From NCBI GenBank assembly GCA_015059545.1, contig SVAG01000001.1, positions 1 to 64,000 of the forward strand: 64,000 bases of DNA. The letters run 5' to 3'. The notes beneath the pieces were generated by a model. That model was not told the origin of the DNA. It made no database searches and saw only the letters and a program-made list of their open reading frames with translations. Origin of the DNA: Lactobacillales bacterium (GTDB lineage Bacteria > Bacillota_I > Bacilli_A > RF39 > UBA660). The stretch's first letter is position 1, and every line of letters begins with the position of its first letter. Below are positions 17,933 to 26,611 of this stretch, piece by piece. Both the position numbers and the translations under genes were made by a program.

Positions 17933-19370
17933 ATATTGTTCTTCCATTATAATCTTTATCCACATCTACTATATCTTTTTTTATTTCTATAACAGAACCT
18001 TCATTTCCATTTGATAAATCTAAATAACAATAACCTTTTATTTGACTTGAACGAGCAGGATGTCTTAATTTTCTTAAAGCTTTTGCTTCTATTTGTCTAA
18101 TTCTTTCTCTTGATACTTTAAGCATTTTTCCTATTTCTTCCAAAGTTCTAGTTTTTCCATCTTCAAGTCCAAATCTTAAATTAATTACAGTTTGTTCCTT
18201 CGTAGTTAATGTATTTACTACATTTTTAACATCTTGTCTTAATAATTCATACATTGCATTTTCTTCAAGATTTTCTGATGATACTATTTCAATATCATCC
18301 ATTTCCACTTTTTCTTCCATAGCATTAATCAATCGTATATATTGATATTTAGCAGATTCTGATCGTATTACACCTAATTTTTCTAACAATTCTATTACAT
18401 CTTCAAACATATCTGCTTCTTTAACAGAAAATTTTGTTCCATAATCTTGTTCAACAACTCTAATTGCTCTTCTAATATTATCTCTTACTGCTATTGGAAT
18501 ATTAAACCTTTGATTTTGATTTATTTCATTTAGCATATGCCCTTTCAAACATTTAAATGCATAACTTGAAAATTTAAAACCCGTTAAAACATTAAATTTT
18601 TCTACTGTAGGTATTAATGCTGCATATCCTACTGATTCTAATTCATCTTTAGGATATCCTGTTATTTTATGCATTCTGTAAGCAACATATGGCACCAATC
18701 TTAAATTTGATAAAATTAACTTTTCTTTTATAATTGGATCTTTTGTCTTTTGATATGCCAAAAACAAATTATATTGTTGATCCCATGGCAATGTTTCTGG
18801 AAGCATTGTATAATGATATGTACTAACATAATCGTAATTTTCAAATTCTTCCATATCTTGAGACATTCCACGTACAATAATTTCTTGTTCTTTTAAAACT
18901 TCTAAAGCATGCTTCATTTCTTCTTCATTTAATTTTAATTTAACTAATTTATTTAATTGAATAGATGGATATGGTTCTTTATTTTTTGAACGAACTGTTA
19001 CCATATGAACATTTTCTGGTATAAATTCATCTATTAAATATTCTTCTAATTCTGTAAAATCAGCAAAAACTAATTGTTCGTTTTCATATTCTAATTCACT
19101 CATTGTAGGTTTATCTGTACTTTTCGTTTGTAAAGTTTCCATTTTACCATATTCAAAATTTCTTACTAAGTCAGATCTTTCATCCTTAGTTGTTTCATAT
19201 ATAGAAATTTTATGCTTATTTAACACTAAATTCAAAAAAATTGTTTCTGATGGTGTTAATTTTAATTTCTTTAAATCAGATTCTAACAAATATGTTTTCC
19301 CTGTCGAATCTGTTTTTTTAATTTTATTTATAACATTATTTAAAATATATTCTTCTAATTTTAGTTCCAT
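17931..19370 (-). CDS. Divergent sigma-70 family factor with long unknown N-terminal part
   Basis: The 479-residue protein has a recognisable sigma region 2 at about 217-285 (NLRLVPYVAYRM, DELESVGYAALIPTVEKFN, FKFSSYAFKCLKGHMLNEI) and a strong region 4 at about 382-438, with the helix-turn-helix TRTLEEIGKMLKVSRERIRQ followed by IEAKALRKLRHP, much like RpoD. Region 2.3-2.4 differs from vegetative sigma A: the aromatic ATWWIRQAI-type segment is replaced. Residues 1-190 match no sigma domain I know and include an acidic central stretch. It lies 3 bp downstream of a large helicase and ends in a terminator, so the two form a two-gene operon. A specialised or alternative sigma factor is likely; the main sigma A is presumably elsewhere. 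Confidence 0.8.
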   Translation of the reverse strand: MELKLEEYILNNVINKIKKTDSTGKTYLLESDLKKLKLTPSETIFLNLVLNKHKISIYETTKDERSDLVRNFEYGKMETLQTKSTDKPTMSELEYENEQLVFADFTELEEYLIDEFIPENVHMVTVRSKNKEPYPSIQLNKLVKLKLNEEEMKHALEVLKEQEIIVRGMSQDMEEFENYDYVSTYHYTMLPETLPWDQQYNLFLAYQKTKDPIIKEKLILSNLRLVPYVAYRMHKITGYPKDELESVGYAALIPTVEKFNVLTGFKFSSYAFKCLKGHMLNEINQNQRFNIPIAVRDNIRRAIRVVEQDYGTKFSVKEADMFEDVIELLEKLGVIRSESAKYQYIRLINAMEEKVEMDDIEIVSSENLEENAMYELLRQDVKNVVNTLTTKEQTVINLRFGLEDGKTRTLEEIGKMLKVSRERIRQIEAKALRKLRHPARSSQIKGYCYLDLSNGNEGSVIEIKKDIVDVDKDYNGRTI

Positions 19371-19373
19371 CTT

Positions 19374-22115
19374 CTATTTTCTTCCTCTCTTACTTTCTTT
19401 TAATGCTGCGTATACTCTTTCAAATTGTTCATTTTTACTAATACTATCTATTACTTTTTTTATTTGTGCTAACTGTTCTTTTTCAAAATAAGGATACCAT
19501 CTATTAAAACTATACACCAACTCTATTTCATATTCATTATCTAAAATAATTGGTTTTCTTCTATTTACTCTAACAAAATTAATATATTCCTTAAATATTT
19601 GATTTCTTCTTTCAATATTTTTTACTATTTCATCAGATAACATATTTTTTACAATTTCTGAATAGTTTTTCATATTATTTTTTAATTTATTAGCTAATCT
19701 TTGTTCAATGATATCAGGATTTTGTGATGATGGCATTTCTCCATTATGTTCATTCATAAAATCAATAAATAAATTCAATTCTTCAAAATAAACATTATCA
19801 TTATAATTTGTAATAGCATTTAAATATATATCATCTAATCTTCGCAAATACCCTTTTTTATCTAAATCATTTTTAAATAAAATTTTTTTACAAAGCAATT
19901 CGTTTTCATATAAAATTTTATTATATTCTTCTTTTTTTATATTCTTTTTTGTACTATGATAGCTCGGCTCTCTTTTATGTAATTGTATAAAATTTTTTAA
20001 TTCTTGATATAATTCATCTAATATTTCATCTATACTCCTAGTTTTTAATTCAATCAAACAATTATTAGTAACTTGATTAAAATAATCTTGAAAATATATC
20101 TGATCTATTTTTTTATCAGTCATTGTTTCATTAAAAGACAAATTATCTAATTCTTCTTTTATAGCTTCAGGCACTTCTATTGTTTTATTTTGATAATATA
20201 TCTTATCTAAAAGATCACTTGTCAAATTTGTATATATTTCATCATACGATTTTATAAACATTTCTTTTTCATTAGAAGCATTTTTTTTATAACCAGTTAA
20301 TCTTTTTCTTATCAACTCAGATATATTTGAATTAATATAAATAGGATTATCAAAAATGAATTTTAATTCTGAAGCTAATAAATTATAATCTATTTCTTCT
20401 TCTATATATCCGTAACTTATTTTTTCAAATAAACTTAAATCATCACTTACATTACTAATTATATCTTGTTTTTGATTTGAAGTGAAAAGTTCAATTTTTT
20501 GAAATATTTTATTAGCAAGTGCAACTTCTTCTGTATCATCAGACATTATAGAAGGCAACATATTATTCTCTTTAATAAATTGCATACATTCATTATATAT
20601 TTTATCTATTTGTCTTCTATTTTTTTCTTTTATACATGATGCACCATCTAAATATTCCTCAAATTGTTCTAACGTTAAACTAAATAATTTAGGTTTTTCT
20701 ATATTTTGTAATTGAGAAATTCTTTTAAACAATTCTACAGTTATATAGCGCTGATATTTAAACAATGTCATATTAGCTTGCATTTTTATAATGTCATTAA
20801 TATTATTTTGTTCTAATATTTCAACTGCATCCAAAAGATTAATTTTGTTTAAATTACTAATTGAATATTTTTTTTGTAATTCATCTATTTTGGCATATAA
20901 ATGAGTACTTTTATCTACGATTTTAAATCTTTTTATTATATTTTCATATCTTTCTTTATTTGAAGGATCTTTTTCTATTAATATTTTTGCTTTTTTTATT
21001 AAACTTTCATAAAGCTCATATATTACAGGATAGTTTTTTATATTATTTACTAAATCAAAAACTACAACTTCGTCTTTTCTACTTGAATAAGATAAAAGCC
21101 TACCTAATTGTTGAAAATAAATTATTGGTGAAGTTGTTGGTCGAAGCATAAAAATAGAATCAATATCTTTTACATGAACTCCTTCATTTAATATATCTAC
21201 ACTATACAAAACAGAACTTTTTGATTTATCATTTTCTCTAAATTTTTTTAATTCTTCTTTGTTTTGTTCATGACTTTGATATGAATGAATTTGATAATTT
21301 AACACTTCATTTCCTTCAAATAGTTTATTTATTCTTCGTTTATCATCTTTGATTGAACTAATATTTGAAGAAAAAACAAGATATTTTCCAGGAGGTTTTA
21401 AATATTGTTCTAAATTTCCTATTTTAAATAAGTCTTCTAATGCATGTTTTAAGGAAAATATTTCCGATAACATTTGTCTCTTTTTTTCTTCATTTACAAT
21501 AATTCTAGTTATTCGTTTTTCTAAAGCATATAATTGTTCCAACAAATTATAATTTATAGTTATATATACTGGAGCTGGTAGAATACCTTGTAATATAGCA
21601 TCTGACAATTCAAGTCGAGATGCTTCAACACCATCAAATAAAATTTTATTCATATTTTTTTCATTATCTAAATATCTTATTTCTGTTGCAGTTGTTCCTA
21701 TTACTTTTGTATTTAAAAAATTAGTTTTGACTGAATGTAACAATTCATTTATTTTTTTACCCCATTTTTTAGCACCACATCTATGATATTCATCTAAAAC
21801 TATAACATCATATTTGCTTGCTAGCGACTCCATATCCATAGATAATAAAGTTCTATATATCATGGTATCTACATTTTTTATAGTTTCCATTCCTAATTCT
21901 TTTGTATGTTCATGTAGCAATTGATCTAATATTGGATATGTAGGAGCTAAATATAATATCTTTTTATCTGGATTTTCTGAAATATATTTCAAAATTATAA
22001 AAGATTTACCTGTACCTGTAGCATGATTAATAGAAACCAATTGATTATCTTCTAAACAATTGATCAATTTATTATATGCTTTCTCATTATGAGGTAATAA
22101 CTTAACTTCTGACAT
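19374..22115 (-). CDS. SF2 DEAH-type helicase with C-terminal repeats
   Basis: The 913-residue protein has an SF2 helicase core in residues 1-370: Walker A HATGTGKS (31-38), DEYH (108-111), TTAT (141-144) and motif VI QQLGR (335-339), similar to the Res/UvrB type of restriction and repair helicases. The remaining 540 residues are helical and contain four spaced copies of a pattern hhxFhxxxxxxPS followed by a conserved ALANK-like helix: about 508-541, 703-745, 780-815 and 840-875. These resemble the repeated helicase-associated domains seen at the C-terminus of some bacterial helicases. No nuclease or methylase motif is visible. It is the first gene of an operon with a divergent sigma factor, suggesting a role in transcription or nucleoid access rather than restriction. 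Confidence 0.8.
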   Translation of the reverse strand: MSEVKLLPHNEKAYNKLINCLEDNQLVSINHATGTGKSFIILKYISENPDKKILYLAPTYPILDQLLHEHTKELGMETIKNVDTMIYRTLLSMDMESLASKYDVIVLDEYHRCGAKKWGKKINELLHSVKTNFLNTKVIGTTATEIRYLDNEKNMNKILFDGVEASRLELSDAILQGILPAPVYITINYNLLEQLYALEKRITRIIVNEEKKRQMLSEIFSLKHALEDLFKIGNLEQYLKPPGKYLVFSSNISSIKDDKRRINKLFEGNEVLNYQIHSYQSHEQNKEELKKFRENDKSKSSVLYSVDILNEGVHVKDIDSIFMLRPTTSPIIYFQQLGRLLSYSSRKDEVVVFDLVNNIKNYPVIYELYESLIKKAKILIEKDPSNKERYENIIKRFKIVDKSTHLYAKIDELQKKYSISNLNKINLLDAVEILEQNNINDIIKMQANMTLFKYQRYITVELFKRISQLQNIEKPKLFSLTLEQFEEYLDGASCIKEKNRRQIDKIYNECMQFIKENNMLPSIMSDDTEEVALANKIFQKIELFTSNQKQDIISNVSDDLSLFEKISYGYIEEEIDYNLLASELKFIFDNPIYINSNISELIRKRLTGYKKNASNEKEMFIKSYDEIYTNLTSDLLDKIYYQNKTIEVPEAIKEELDNLSFNETMTDKKIDQIYFQDYFNQVTNNCLIELKTRSIDEILDELYQELKNFIQLHKREPSYHSTKKNIKKEEYNKILYENELLCKKILFKNDLDKKGYLRRLDDIYLNAITNYNDNVYFEELNLFIDFMNEHNGEMPSSQNPDIIEQRLANKLKNNMKNYSEIVKNMLSDEIVKNIERRNQIFKEYINFVRVNRRKPIILDNEYEIELVYSFNRWYPYFEKEQLAQIKKVIDSISKNEQFERVYAALKESKRGRK

Positions 22116-22139
22116 AACAAAATCCCCCTATCATAGTAT

Positions 22140-22168
22140 AGTATATATAACAAATTTAACATATTTAA
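22140..22168 (-). promoter_or_regulatory. Predicted promoter of the helicase-sigma operon
   Basis: TTAAAT (22163-22168) and TATACT (22140-22145) are 17 bp apart. A second TATACT follows immediately (22135-22140). The ribosome site is AGGGGGA. Confidence 0.55.
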
Positions 22169-22180
22169 GCCTTTTTTTCA

Positions 22181-22210
22181 ATAAATAAAAGTGATATATA
22201 CTATCACTTT
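22181..22210 (-). terminator. Terminator of ychF
   Basis: AAAGTGATA and TATCACTTT pair around a 5-nt loop at the ychF stop codon and are followed by TTTATTTATT on the - strand. Confidence 0.75.
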
Positions 22211-23309
22211 ACACATTAAATCTAAATAGACAGATATCTCCATCTTGCATTAAATATTCCTTTCCTTCTAAACGAAGTTTTCCAGCTTCTTTTACTTTTA
22301 ATTCTGTACCTTGTTCTTTTAAATCTGTATAACTCATTACTTCTGCTTTTATAAATCCTCTTTCAAAATCTGTATGAATAATTCCCGCACAAGCTGGTGC
22401 TTTCATACCTTTTTTAAATGTCCAAGCACGACATTCATCTGTACCTGCAGTAAAGTAAGTTGCTAAACCTAAAAGATCATAAGTTTCTTTTATTAATGTA
22501 TCTAAACCACTTTCTTTAATACCTAAATCATTTAAGAATTCTGTTTTTTCTTCTTGTGATAATTCACCTAACTCTGATTCTATTTTAGCACTCACAATAA
22601 TTACTTTTGAATTTTCTTTAGAAGCATATTCTTTTAATTTTTCTACATATTCGTTTCCTTCTTCTATTAAATCTTCTTCACTTACATTTGCCATATATAT
22701 AATAGGTTTAATAGTTAAAAAATTAAAATGTTTTAATAATTCTCTTTCTTCTTCCGTAAATTCTATACTTCTTAAAGGTTTATTCTGTTCTAATGCTTCT
22801 TTAGCTTTAGTAAGAATATTTACTTCATTTTGTATATCTTTATCACGTGTCATAGCTGCTTTTTTACCAATACGACCGATTCTATTTTCTACTACTTCTA
22901 AATCTGCAAGCATTAATTCTACATTTATAATTTCAACATCTCTAATAGGATCTACATCACCTTCAACATGAATTATATTTGTATCATTAAAACATCTTAC
23001 AACTTCTACAATAGCATCTACTTCTCTTATATGTGATAAAAATTGATTACCTAATCCTTCACCTAAACTTGCTCCTTTAACAAGTCCAGCTATATCTGTA
23101 AATTCAAATGTTGTTGGAACTAAACTTTTAGGTTGATATAATTCATTTAAAAAATCTAATCTATCATCTGGTACTGTTACTACACCTACATTTGGTTCTA
23201 TAGTAGCAAAAGGATAGTTAGCCGCTAAAATATTCTTTTTTGTAATTGCATTAAAAAGTGTTGACTTACCGACATTTGGTAAACCTACTATTCCTGCTGT
23301 TAAACTCAT
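22209..23309 (-). CDS. ychF: Redox-regulated ATPase YchF (Obg-like)
   Basis: The 366-residue protein has the Obg-family P-loop GLPNVGKSTLFNAIT, a switch DIAGLVKGASLGEGLGNQFL, the NxxE type specificity motif (MANVSEEDL) that favours ATP, and a C-terminal TGS domain ending MQDGDICLFRFNV. YchF associates with ribosomes and is linked to stress and oxidative responses. Length is typical. Confidence 0.96.
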   Translation of the reverse strand: MSLTAGIVGLPNVGKSTLFNAITKKNILAANYPFATIEPNVGVVTVPDDRLDFLNELYQPKSLVPTTFEFTDIAGLVKGASLGEGLGNQFLSHIREVDAIVEVVRCFNDTNIIHVEGDVDPIRDVEIINVELMLADLEVVENRIGRIGKKAAMTRDKDIQNEVNILTKAKEALEQNKPLRSIEFTEEERELLKHFNFLTIKPIIYMANVSEEDLIEEGNEYVEKLKEYASKENSKVIIVSAKIESELGELSQEEKTEFLNDLGIKESGLDTLIKETYDLLGLATYFTAGTDECRAWTFKKGMKAPACAGIIHTDFERGFIKAEVMSYTDLKEQGTELKVKEAGKLRLEGKEYLMQDGDICLFRFNV

Positions 23310-23336
23310 ATAATCATCTCCATTTAAATCTTTTTT

Positions 23337-23365
23337 ATTTTATCATTAATTATTAATTATGTAAA
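23337..23365 (-). promoter_or_regulatory. Predicted promoter of ychF
   Basis: TTTACA (23360-23365) and TAAAAT (23337-23342) are 17 bp apart, about 28 bp upstream of the start codon. Confidence 0.6.
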
Positions 23366-23400
23366 CAAAAAGACGAATTATAAATTTTTAAATTCATCTT
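23366..23400 (-). terminator. Terminator after the histidine phosphatase gene
   Basis: AAGATGAATT and AATTCGTCTT pair with one G-U pair around an 11-nt AT loop, followed by TTT on the - strand. Confidence 0.65.
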
Positions 23401-23404
23401 TTTT

Positions 23405-24025
23405 CTATAAATTTTTTATACTAATTAATTCATGATTATCATTAAATTCTAATTTAAAAATTTCACAAAAATCTATTTTTTTTGAAAAGAAAATATCATT
23501 ATTAAATTTAAATCTTGGCCCATTATTTGTTAATTCAAGTTCACATAATTTCATAAGTAAGAAAAACATAGCATTTGCATGAAATACAATAGCAATTTTA
23601 TTATCATCTTGATTCAAAATATTAATCAAGGAAGAATATATTCTTTCTGTTACTTCTTTTCTTGATTCTCCATTTGGATATTTTAAATTTTCATCTAGCA
23701 CCTGGTTAAAAGCAAAATTTAAATCTCTCTTTTCTTCTTCTATACCAAATTTTCTTTCTCCTAAATTACTATCTATTATTAATTTTGTATTACCTTTTAA
23801 TAAATATTTTGCAGTTGATATAGCTCTTACATAATTAGATGAATAGACTTTGTCCAAATCATTAAATTCATCTATATTTAATTTCTTTTGAGCTAACAAT
23901 TCTCCATCTATAGATAAAGGTTGTTTTTCATTTCTTAATTGAAAATCATCAATATTAAATTCATTATTCATTTCCTTTTCAGAATTCATGAACTTTGAAT
24001 GTCTTATTAAATAAATCGTTTTTAT
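23405..24025 (-). CDS. Histidine phosphatase superfamily protein, apparent ATA start
   Basis: An ATG at 23989 gives 194 residues but lacks the essential N-terminal RH motif. Reading the same frame 12 codons further up gives IKTIYLIRHSKF directly before that ATG, which restores the catalytic histidine motif (RHS) and the family N-terminus. The codon at the expected Met position is ATA (24023-24025). A GAGGTG ribosome site lies 5 nt before it, and an in-frame TGA stands three codons further upstream, so no ATG/GTG/TTG is possible there. The second catalytic histidine is in the segment IVFHANAM, with a Glu motif at LGERKFG. A phosphomonoesterase of the phosphoglycerate mutase/SixA type is likely; the substrate is unknown. 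Confidence 0.7.
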   Translation of the reverse strand: MKTIYLIRHSKFMNSEKEMNNEFNIDDFQLRNEKQPLSIDGELLAQKKLNIDEFNDLDKVYSSNYVRAISTAKYLLKGNTKLIIDSNLGERKFGIEEEKRDLNFAFNQVLDENLKYPNGESRKEVTERIYSSLINILNQDDNKIAIVFHANAMFFLLMKLCELELTNNGPRFKFNNDIFFSKKIDFCEIFKLEFNDNHELISIKNL

Positions 24026-24048
24026 AGTACCACCTCAATTTCCACATA

Positions 24049-24077
24049 ATTATATCATTAACACATTATTTAGTAAA
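24049..24077 (-). promoter_or_regulatory. Predicted promoter of the histidine phosphatase gene
   Basis: TTTACT (24072-24077) and TATAAT (24049-24054) are 17 bp apart. It supports transcription of the extended gene that starts at 24025. Confidence 0.65.
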
Positions 24078-24078
24078 C

Positions 24079-24103
24079 AAAAAAACTTTGAAAAATCAAA
24101 GTT
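24079..24103 (-). terminator. Terminator of the AbgT-like transporter gene
   Basis: AACTTTGA and TCAAAGTT form a perfect 8-bp stem with an AT loop, followed by seven T on the - strand. Confidence 0.8.
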
Positions 24104-25625
24104 AAATTGTACTTCCTACTCCTACACCTACAGGTATTCCAATTATATACCATAAAGCTACAAATAATATTAAGAATAGACCAAGTATTATAACTACTGG
24201 ACTTATCATTTTTAAAGTTCCAAATAAACTTATTTTCATATTTTCATCCTTTTTATATTTTTCTAAGAATGCTAACATAATTATAAAATATACAAAGAAT
24301 GGTGTCATTGATTTACCAATTCCATCTGCTATTTTGAATATAAATTGTGTAAAATCTGGTGTTATATTTGCTCTCATGAATAATGGCACAACTGTCGGAG
24401 ATAATAATTGCCATTTAGTTAAAGTATCTGGTATTAATATACTCATTATAATTACAATAAACATAAATATTATAATAAGTGGTAATCCAGATAATGATAT
24501 CGAACTTATAAAATCTACTAAATTAGCACTTATAACTACTCCTATATTTGTCCAATCAAGAATTGAAACCATTATTGATGTAAAAAACATAAGAACAAAC
24601 ATTAATCCTAAATTTTCAAAATTTTTAGATAATGCTAAACTATATTCGTGACTATTTTTAATATTTTTTGATATTTTACCATATATAAATCCTGCTACCA
24701 TCATTATAGATGTAATTATTACTACTATACCTTCTCTAAAAGGAGAATTTTCACCAAACAATTTTGCTATATAATTATCACTCTTAGTATCAAGTAAGAT
24801 TCCTGCTCCTGGTAATTTAATGTCCATAACCATATATGCAACTATTAAAATACATAATATAGTTGCTAAAGTTGCTGCTACCATACCTTTTTGCGATACA
24901 TTTAATTCTTCTTCTTCTATAACTTGTTTTTTAGGAAATTTTATTACTAAAAATCTATTTATAACCATAGAAGCTATAAATGTTAATAAAAATGTTAAAA
25001 ATACCATAATATAAATATTTGATAAAAGATCATATTTATAATTTGGATCTACATTTAAATTTGCTGCTGCTTGAGTTAAAATACCTAATTCATAATCTGA
25101 ATAATTAAATATTAATCCTGCTCCATAACCTAATGTAATACCAATAAATACTGTTAATATTCCAAGTACTGGACTTCTATTTAAATATTTATACATTAAA
25201 GCTATGAATGGAATTAAAAACATATAACTATATTCTCCTATAACAGAAGATATAATTCCTAAAAATAATGTTAGAAATATTACAACTTCAAATTTTATAT
25301 TTTTAATTTTATTGAAAATTGCACTTAATAAACCACTTTTTTCAACTATACTTATACCTACTAATGAAATAATCATTACAGATAATGGTTCAAAATTCAT
25401 AAAATTTGTTACAACATTTCCTATAATAAATTTAATTCCTTCTAAACTTATTATATTTTTAACTACTACAAGTGATGTTTCTAACGAATCATTTCCAATG
25501 TATGTTTTATTTCCTTGAAAACCAATTAAAGACAACACCAAACTTGCTAAACAAATTAAAGATGTTAAAAATAGTATTGTCGAAACTGGTCCTTTAATCT
25601 GTTTTTTCTTTTTTTTCTTTTTCAT
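24102..25625 (-). CDS. AbgT-family transporter
   Basis: The 507-residue protein begins with a lysine run (MKKKKKKKQIKG) and has about eleven hydrophobic segments. The segments GITLGYGAGL with the following TQAAANLNVDPNYKYD, and the C-terminal LLSPTVVPLFMRANITPDF followed by ADGIGKSMTPFFVYFI, match the AbgT family. Characterised members take up p-aminobenzoyl-glutamate or export sulfonamide drugs and folate precursors. The precise substrate is not predictable. It follows DUF951 by 8 bp, so is probably co-transcribed from the parAB-mscS side. Confidence 0.8.
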   Translation of the reverse strand: MKKKKKKKQIKGPVSTILFLTSLICLASLVLSLIGFQGNKTYIGNDSLETSLVVVKNIISLEGIKFIIGNVVTNFMNFEPLSVMIISLVGISIVEKSGLLSAIFNKIKNIKFEVVIFLTLFLGIISSVIGEYSYMFLIPFIALMYKYLNRSPVLGILTVFIGITLGYGAGLIFNYSDYELGILTQAAANLNVDPNYKYDLLSNIYIMVFLTFLLTFIASMVINRFLVIKFPKKQVIEEEELNVSQKGMVAATLATILCILIVAYMVMDIKLPGAGILLDTKSDNYIAKLFGENSPFREGIVVIITSIMMVAGFIYGKISKNIKNSHEYSLALSKNFENLGLMFVLMFFTSIMVSILDWTNIGVVISANLVDFISSISLSGLPLIIIFMFIVIIMSILIPDTLTKWQLLSPTVVPLFMRANITPDFTQFIFKIADGIGKSMTPFFVYFIIMLAFLEKYKKDENMKISLFGTLKMISPVVIILGLFLILFVALWYIIGIPVGVGVGSTI

Positions 25626-25633
25626 AAATCCTC

Positions 25634-25816
25634 CTAATAATTAACAACTTTTTTTAATTTTTTGTTAAATTCTATTCTAGGCATCATGATACTTCTTCCA
25701 CAATTAATGCATTTTATTTTTATATCTGCACCTATTCTAATTATTTCCCATTCATTAGTTCCACATGGATGTGGTTTTTTCATTATAACTATGCTTCCTA
25801 ATTTATACTCTTGCAT
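25634..25816 (-). CDS. DUF951 family protein
   Basis: The 60-residue protein shows MKKPHPCGTNEWEIIRIGAD and IKCINCGRSIMMPR, the conserved core of DUF951 with three cysteines that may bind zinc. Function is unknown. It overlaps the end of the mscS-family gene by 14 bp, and a GGTGGT site precedes its ATG. The pairing of mscS and DUF951 near parAB is conserved in many Bacillota. Confidence 0.9.
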   Translation of the reverse strand: MQEYKLGSIVIMKKPHPCGTNEWEIIRIGADIKIKCINCGRSIMMPRIEFNKKLKKVVNY

Positions 25817-26606
25817 TGTGTACCACCACTTGTTGATAAGGTATTTCTATTTTTTCCTTATCAAATTCTAATTTTATTAATTTTAAAAATTCTCTTTTTA
25901 CAATATATTGTTGCATTGTAGTAGTTTTTAACATAACTCTAAAGTTAACTGATGATGAATCTAAAGTTTCTAAACCTAATAATTGTGCTTCTAATAAAGA
26001 GTCATTTTCTTTTTGTAATTTTTCTATTACTTTTGTAATTATTTTTTCTACTTTTTCTATAGATGTATCATATGAAACAGGTACATCTACAAATTCACAT
26101 GAATCAGCTAAATTGTGATTGATAACCTCTGTTATACTACTATTAGCAACTATTTTAATTTCACCATTTATAGCTTGAATTTTGGTACTTTTAAGACCTA
26201 AATGAATAACTTTTCCTTTAAATGTACCTACAGTAATAATATCTCCTACTGCATATTTATTTTCAAATATAATTGAAAAACCTGCAAGGATATCTTTTAA
26301 AGTATCTTGAAATGCCAACCCTACTACTACTCCAACAGCTCCTAGCGAAGTAATTATTCCACCTGTTGATATTCCAAATACTTCTAAGATTGCTAAAATA
26401 CAAAAGATTATTATTAAATATTTCAATATTTTATTAATTAAATTACATAAACTTTTTGAATGTCTTTGTTCTACCTTACTAATTTTTGATTTAAAAATAC
26501 CTTTTATAGCTCTACTAACAATAAAATATACTAAAAAACCAATTAAAATTATAATTATTGGATAAACCACTTCTTCAATTAACAAGAGTCTATATATTAA
26601 ATCCAT
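25803..26606 (-). CDS. Small-conductance mechanosensitive channel, MscS family
   Basis: The 267-residue protein has three N-terminal hydrophobic segments, the pore-lining third helix region ITSLGAVGVVVGLAFQDTLK, and the beta domain FENKYAVGDIITVGTFKGKV. Such channels release solutes on hypo-osmotic shock. It lies 5 bp downstream of parB, a position seen in other Bacillota. Confidence 0.9.
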   Translation of the reverse strand: MDLIYRLLLIEEVVYPIIIILIGFLVYFIVSRAIKGIFKSKISKVEQRHSKSLCNLINKILKYLIIIFCILAILEVFGISTGGIITSLGAVGVVVGLAFQDTLKDILAGFSIIFENKYAVGDIITVGTFKGKVIHLGLKSTKIQAINGEIKIVANSSITEVINHNLADSCEFVDVPVSYDTSIEKVEKIITKVIEKLQKENDSLLEAQLLGLETLDSSSVNFRVMLKTTTMQQYIVKREFLKLIKLEFDKEKIEIPYQQVVVHNARV

Positions 26607-26611
26607 TTAAA

